Source: Polytrichum commune (taxonomy: Eukaryota; Streptophyta; Polytrichopsida; Polytrichales; Polytrichaceae). From it: 64,000 nt of DNA. Numbering within the stretch: position 1 is the first letter of the stretch; every line of letters begins with the position of its first letter. The stretch lies in contig OX485805.1 of the NCBI GenBank assembly GCA_950295325.1, positions 17,659,501-17,723,500 on the forward strand. The letters are read 5' to 3'. The notes under the pieces are model-generated. The model was not told the DNA's origin, searched no databases, and saw only the letters and a program-made list of their open reading frames with translations. The translations under genes and the position numbers were made by a program. Shown in pieces: positions 61,301-64,000 of this stretch.

Positions 61301-63642
61301 AAAACAACAGAGGTAAATAGCACAGAAAGAGAGAAAAGATATGTAGTAGAATAGTGCAACATGGAACAATTTTTATGAATTACTCAAGGTCATTCAAACA
61401 GAAATATATGAGAAGTTCCACCTTATCATGAACAGGTCGTCCCAAGGGAAGTGGTCTTATTGTCACAGTCCCATTAAGTGCTTCTTCAAGAATAGTGGCC
61501 GAAATTGTTGTCTTAATTGGCACTCCTAACTTGCTGCAAAAATACACATCATTGTTCCACTTTCTTAAAAGGCTCAGATTGAACATTCTTCACACAAGAA
61601 TTACCTACGTGGTCAAAAAGATGAATGCTTATGACCCTGCTTACGTATACATGAGTTGCATTATTAGGTCGATACACGCTTTCATATGCTCTGACTATGA
61701 CATCCTCAGCAAGTGTTGAAGGGACCTGATTGTACACTTTACCCTAGAGCTTAAGAGCCCGTGACCATTGAAGTCAACTATCTCTCATTGATGGAGAAAG
61801 GCAAGACTGTACAGTAGAGCTTGAGGAACCAAGGGACCAAGAAGTTTAAATGGAGGGACAAGCCTACATGAAGTCTACCTGACATGCAATAGATCAACTT
61901 TCCTGCTAGACCAGATTTTATTTCAAGCCCACCTCAAAGAGGTGGGTCTAATACAAGACCAGGATACCATGACACTTTAAAATATCACAACCCTTGATTG
62001 ATTATAACTTGATTATAACTTGATTGATAGGATGGTAGTGAATTAGCATTTGGTTGAGATCCCAGTCACAGAAGTCGTGCAGGCTTGTGACAGCACTAAA
62101 ATCAATCCCATTTTTTTCATGGAACAACCTCCAGATAAGTTTCAGGGGGCCTCACAACTTCATGGTCACGGCACTTCACCTTAGTGTAATGTAGCCCCAA
62201 ACAAGACCAAAAACCTAGCACAATGCATACCTACTCCCAAACTAGTGTCACTATACCTGAACAGTGCAGCAAACATAGTGTTGACAGTCCCAAGATTTGA
62301 GAGGTCTAGCTCCATGTCCAACCCTTCCAGATCTACAGCCTGAATACATTCAGAATTAACAGGTTATACAAAAAAAGTTTTTATGCTCAGTAACTAGGTC
62401 CAGTTCAAATCGCAAGCTGCAAATTACAAGCTCTTACAAAGCTAGACATCCATGAACAAAAAGCATGTCATAACCAAGGTTACCCAAAATACGAGAAGTT
62501 GCACGTTCATTATCAGGTCTCTACATCAGGTTTTTATTTTAAACAAGGGGAGAAATCAGTTGCAATTTAAGAGCTGCAAAATAAAATACCTCAAATCCAG
62601 CTGCATCATACGGCCGTCTCTTCTCCGGATCTGAAAGTATCCCATACGAATAAGCAACTTCCTTGAACTTATCTGCAGCATCTGGACTGCTTGCATTCTT
62701 GTCTGGATGATACCTGCTTTAGGAGTCACCCAAGATAGGGAAAAAATTGCAAGGTTTGAAAAAATCATCGCCCTCATTATGCTTGTATTGCAAAACCTGC
62801 TCCTACAATTGGAATACAGGATCCACCTCCTTGATACAAACAACAGAGGATGCGTCCCCCTAACTACTAGACCTGACTTCTTCAACAATCCACTGTCAAA
62901 ATATCTCCTAGAACACTATAATTGCAAAATAGCACTCGTTTCAATGTTACTCTTGTAATCTGAAGATGAAGGTCAACTAATTATCATAAGTATCCACGTG
63001 ACCCTCACTCGCTTCGAATCCAAAGCTCTACGAGCAACACTTCACTGTCTGCACTAAATACCAGATGATGAAGCAATCCAAGATGTTCCATGATTCTTAC
63101 TAATACCTCTCTACAAGACTCTTTGACCTAGACAATCGCACTAAAGACTATTTCAACTGCTAAACCAAACCAAGAATCAAAGGACCGAAAGATGGAACCC
63201 CAAGATTGCGCTTGACCTACAATGCCCTTCTCTATGACATACCAGTAATCAAGTCACATAATATTGAAACTGTTACGTCCACTATCCCAATGCTTTAATG
63301 CTTACTAAGGAAACCGATGTCATGGGTTCTCGCATTAAATACGACACAGAAGATGATAACGGTGCCAGAATTCTTCACATCGCATTCTGACACATGGTCT
63401 CTTCGCCATGATATGGGGAGAAAAAATGTGAAGAAACCTAAAAGTTCTGGAACCATCCAAAAACCCCGATCGTCAAGGGAGGGAACGCAAACTCACTTCA
63501 AGGCCAGCTTCCGGTACGCGCTCTTAATTTGCTGGTCCGTTGCATCGCGCGGGACGCCCAGAACTTCGTAAGGATCTCGGCGCCCAGGAGAAGGCCGCGT
63601 CACCACAGTTCCCGCATCTTGATGCCCCCCTGTTTCCGCCAT
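58359..63642 (-). CDS. ARG1: ARG1-like DnaJ protein (DnaJ15)
   Basis: Type II J-protein. The Arabidopsis ortholog is a peripheral membrane protein needed for early gravity signalling and auxin redistribution in statocytes. Complete gene, minus strand, eleven exons: 63497-63642, 62590-62713, 62257-62339, 61422-61533, 61115-61219, 60563-60613, 60190-60279, 59568-59676, 59182-59330, 58899-58952, 58359-58592; phases close throughout to 418 residues (about 410 in Arabidopsis). The J domain (RRDPYEVLGVPRDATDQQIK, then YHPDKN with HPD split from exon 1 by the first intron) is followed by MELDLSNLGTVNTMFAALF and LGVPIKTTISATILEEALNG. Then GTHIFAVYGDNFFKSASYSI and a coiled-coil (LKEVEAQILAKRNELRQFES, to YAQEKQG). 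The C-terminus ends NKKKWFSLNFK. Start chosen at the only upstream ATG in frame with the J domain. Confidence 0.95.
63105..63205. repeat. Dispersed ~105-bp repeat, copy 2 (ARG1 intron 1)
   Basis: Matches 32680-32785 in the same orientation (CTCTCTACAAGACTCTTTGA, then CCTAGACAATCGCACTAAAG) with scattered mismatches. It is wholly intronic. Confidence 0.8.
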
Positions 63643-64000
63643 TCTCTCTCTCTCTCTCTCTCTCACTCAGACGCCTTCCAATTCTGCGTCCGCACAGTTA
63701 CTAAACCCCTATACAGATCAGAGCAACTGCCTCAGGAACCACAGGTGTGCACTCTCATGTTCGACCTGCCTACTGGATCCAGCACCGGTCTCTCTCTCCC
63801 TCTCTACCTTCAAAGAGCCTTTCCTGCGTGCCCAATACTTACAAGCTGGGTTCACCCTCCATATGAGCAAAATTACTCCTCGCCGCCCGCTGTGAACCCC
63901 GTCGCAAGCAGAGATCCGCACAAACACACAAACACCGCCCAATTTTAGGAGAAGTTCTGGATCGCTCAGGGTTAAAGTTAAGTTCAGTCACGAAAAACTT
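63643..64000 (-). promoter_or_regulatory. ARG1 5' leader and upstream region with CT tract
   Basis: A CT dinucleotide run at 63643-63664 lies directly before the start codon, and a second pyrimidine patch (CTCTCTCTCCCTCTCT) at about 63790-63805. Such GA/CT runs are common in plant 5' leaders and core promoters. No TATA box placed with confidence. Confidence 0.5.

Overview
Nuclear DNA of a green plant in the streptophyte line, with spliced genes whose introns follow GT-AG. The best evidence is three gene models that match plant proteins exon by exon: an ATM/TEL1 kinase homolog, a URT1 terminal uridylyltransferase and an ARG1 (DnaJ15) J-protein. Base composition is AT-rich and the gene-poor centre is packed with transposons. 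I cannot name the species. A bryophyte, other seed-free plant or charophyte-grade alga fits better than a compact flowering-plant genome, but that is inference.

Layout. 0-12.9 kb: 5' part of an ATM gene on the minus strand, running off the left edge. 13-33.7 kb: a transposon graveyard. It holds a decayed C/A-rich retroposon remnant on the plus strand (about 15.5-23.4 kb) and a similar one on the minus strand (about 29.0-31.7 kb), both with RNase H-like traces. Nested in or beside them are a PIF/Harbinger-like element (TSD TAA), a Mutator-like foldback inside that (9-bp TSD), two hAT-like elements and smaller inverted repeats. 33.7-44.9 kb: a 1.25-kb foldback split by a nearly intact Ty3/gypsy retrotransposon (34879-44850, minus strand). 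46.6-54.9 kb: URT1 on the plus strand. 58.4-63.6 kb: ARG1 on the minus strand, complete.

The most interesting object is the gypsy element. In one reading frame it encodes Gag with two zinc knuckles, a retropepsin, a C5-cytosine DNA methyltransferase domain, reverse transcriptase, RNase H and integrase, and it ends in a PHD finger. So one retroelement carries both a DNA-methylation writer and a putative histone reader. The LTR bodies are about 98% identical, so the insertion is fairly young. Even so, the frame is broken by five stop codons and a 17-bp tandem duplication, and the methyltransferase's catalytic ENV motif reads KNV. Every stop, and the E-to-K change, is one transition away from a sense codon, as expected for deamination of methylated cytosine.

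The three host genes are independent: DNA-damage and telomere signalling (ATM), mRNA 3'-end uridylation (URT1), and a membrane-linked J-protein of gravity signalling (ARG1). I see no operon-like or functional clustering.
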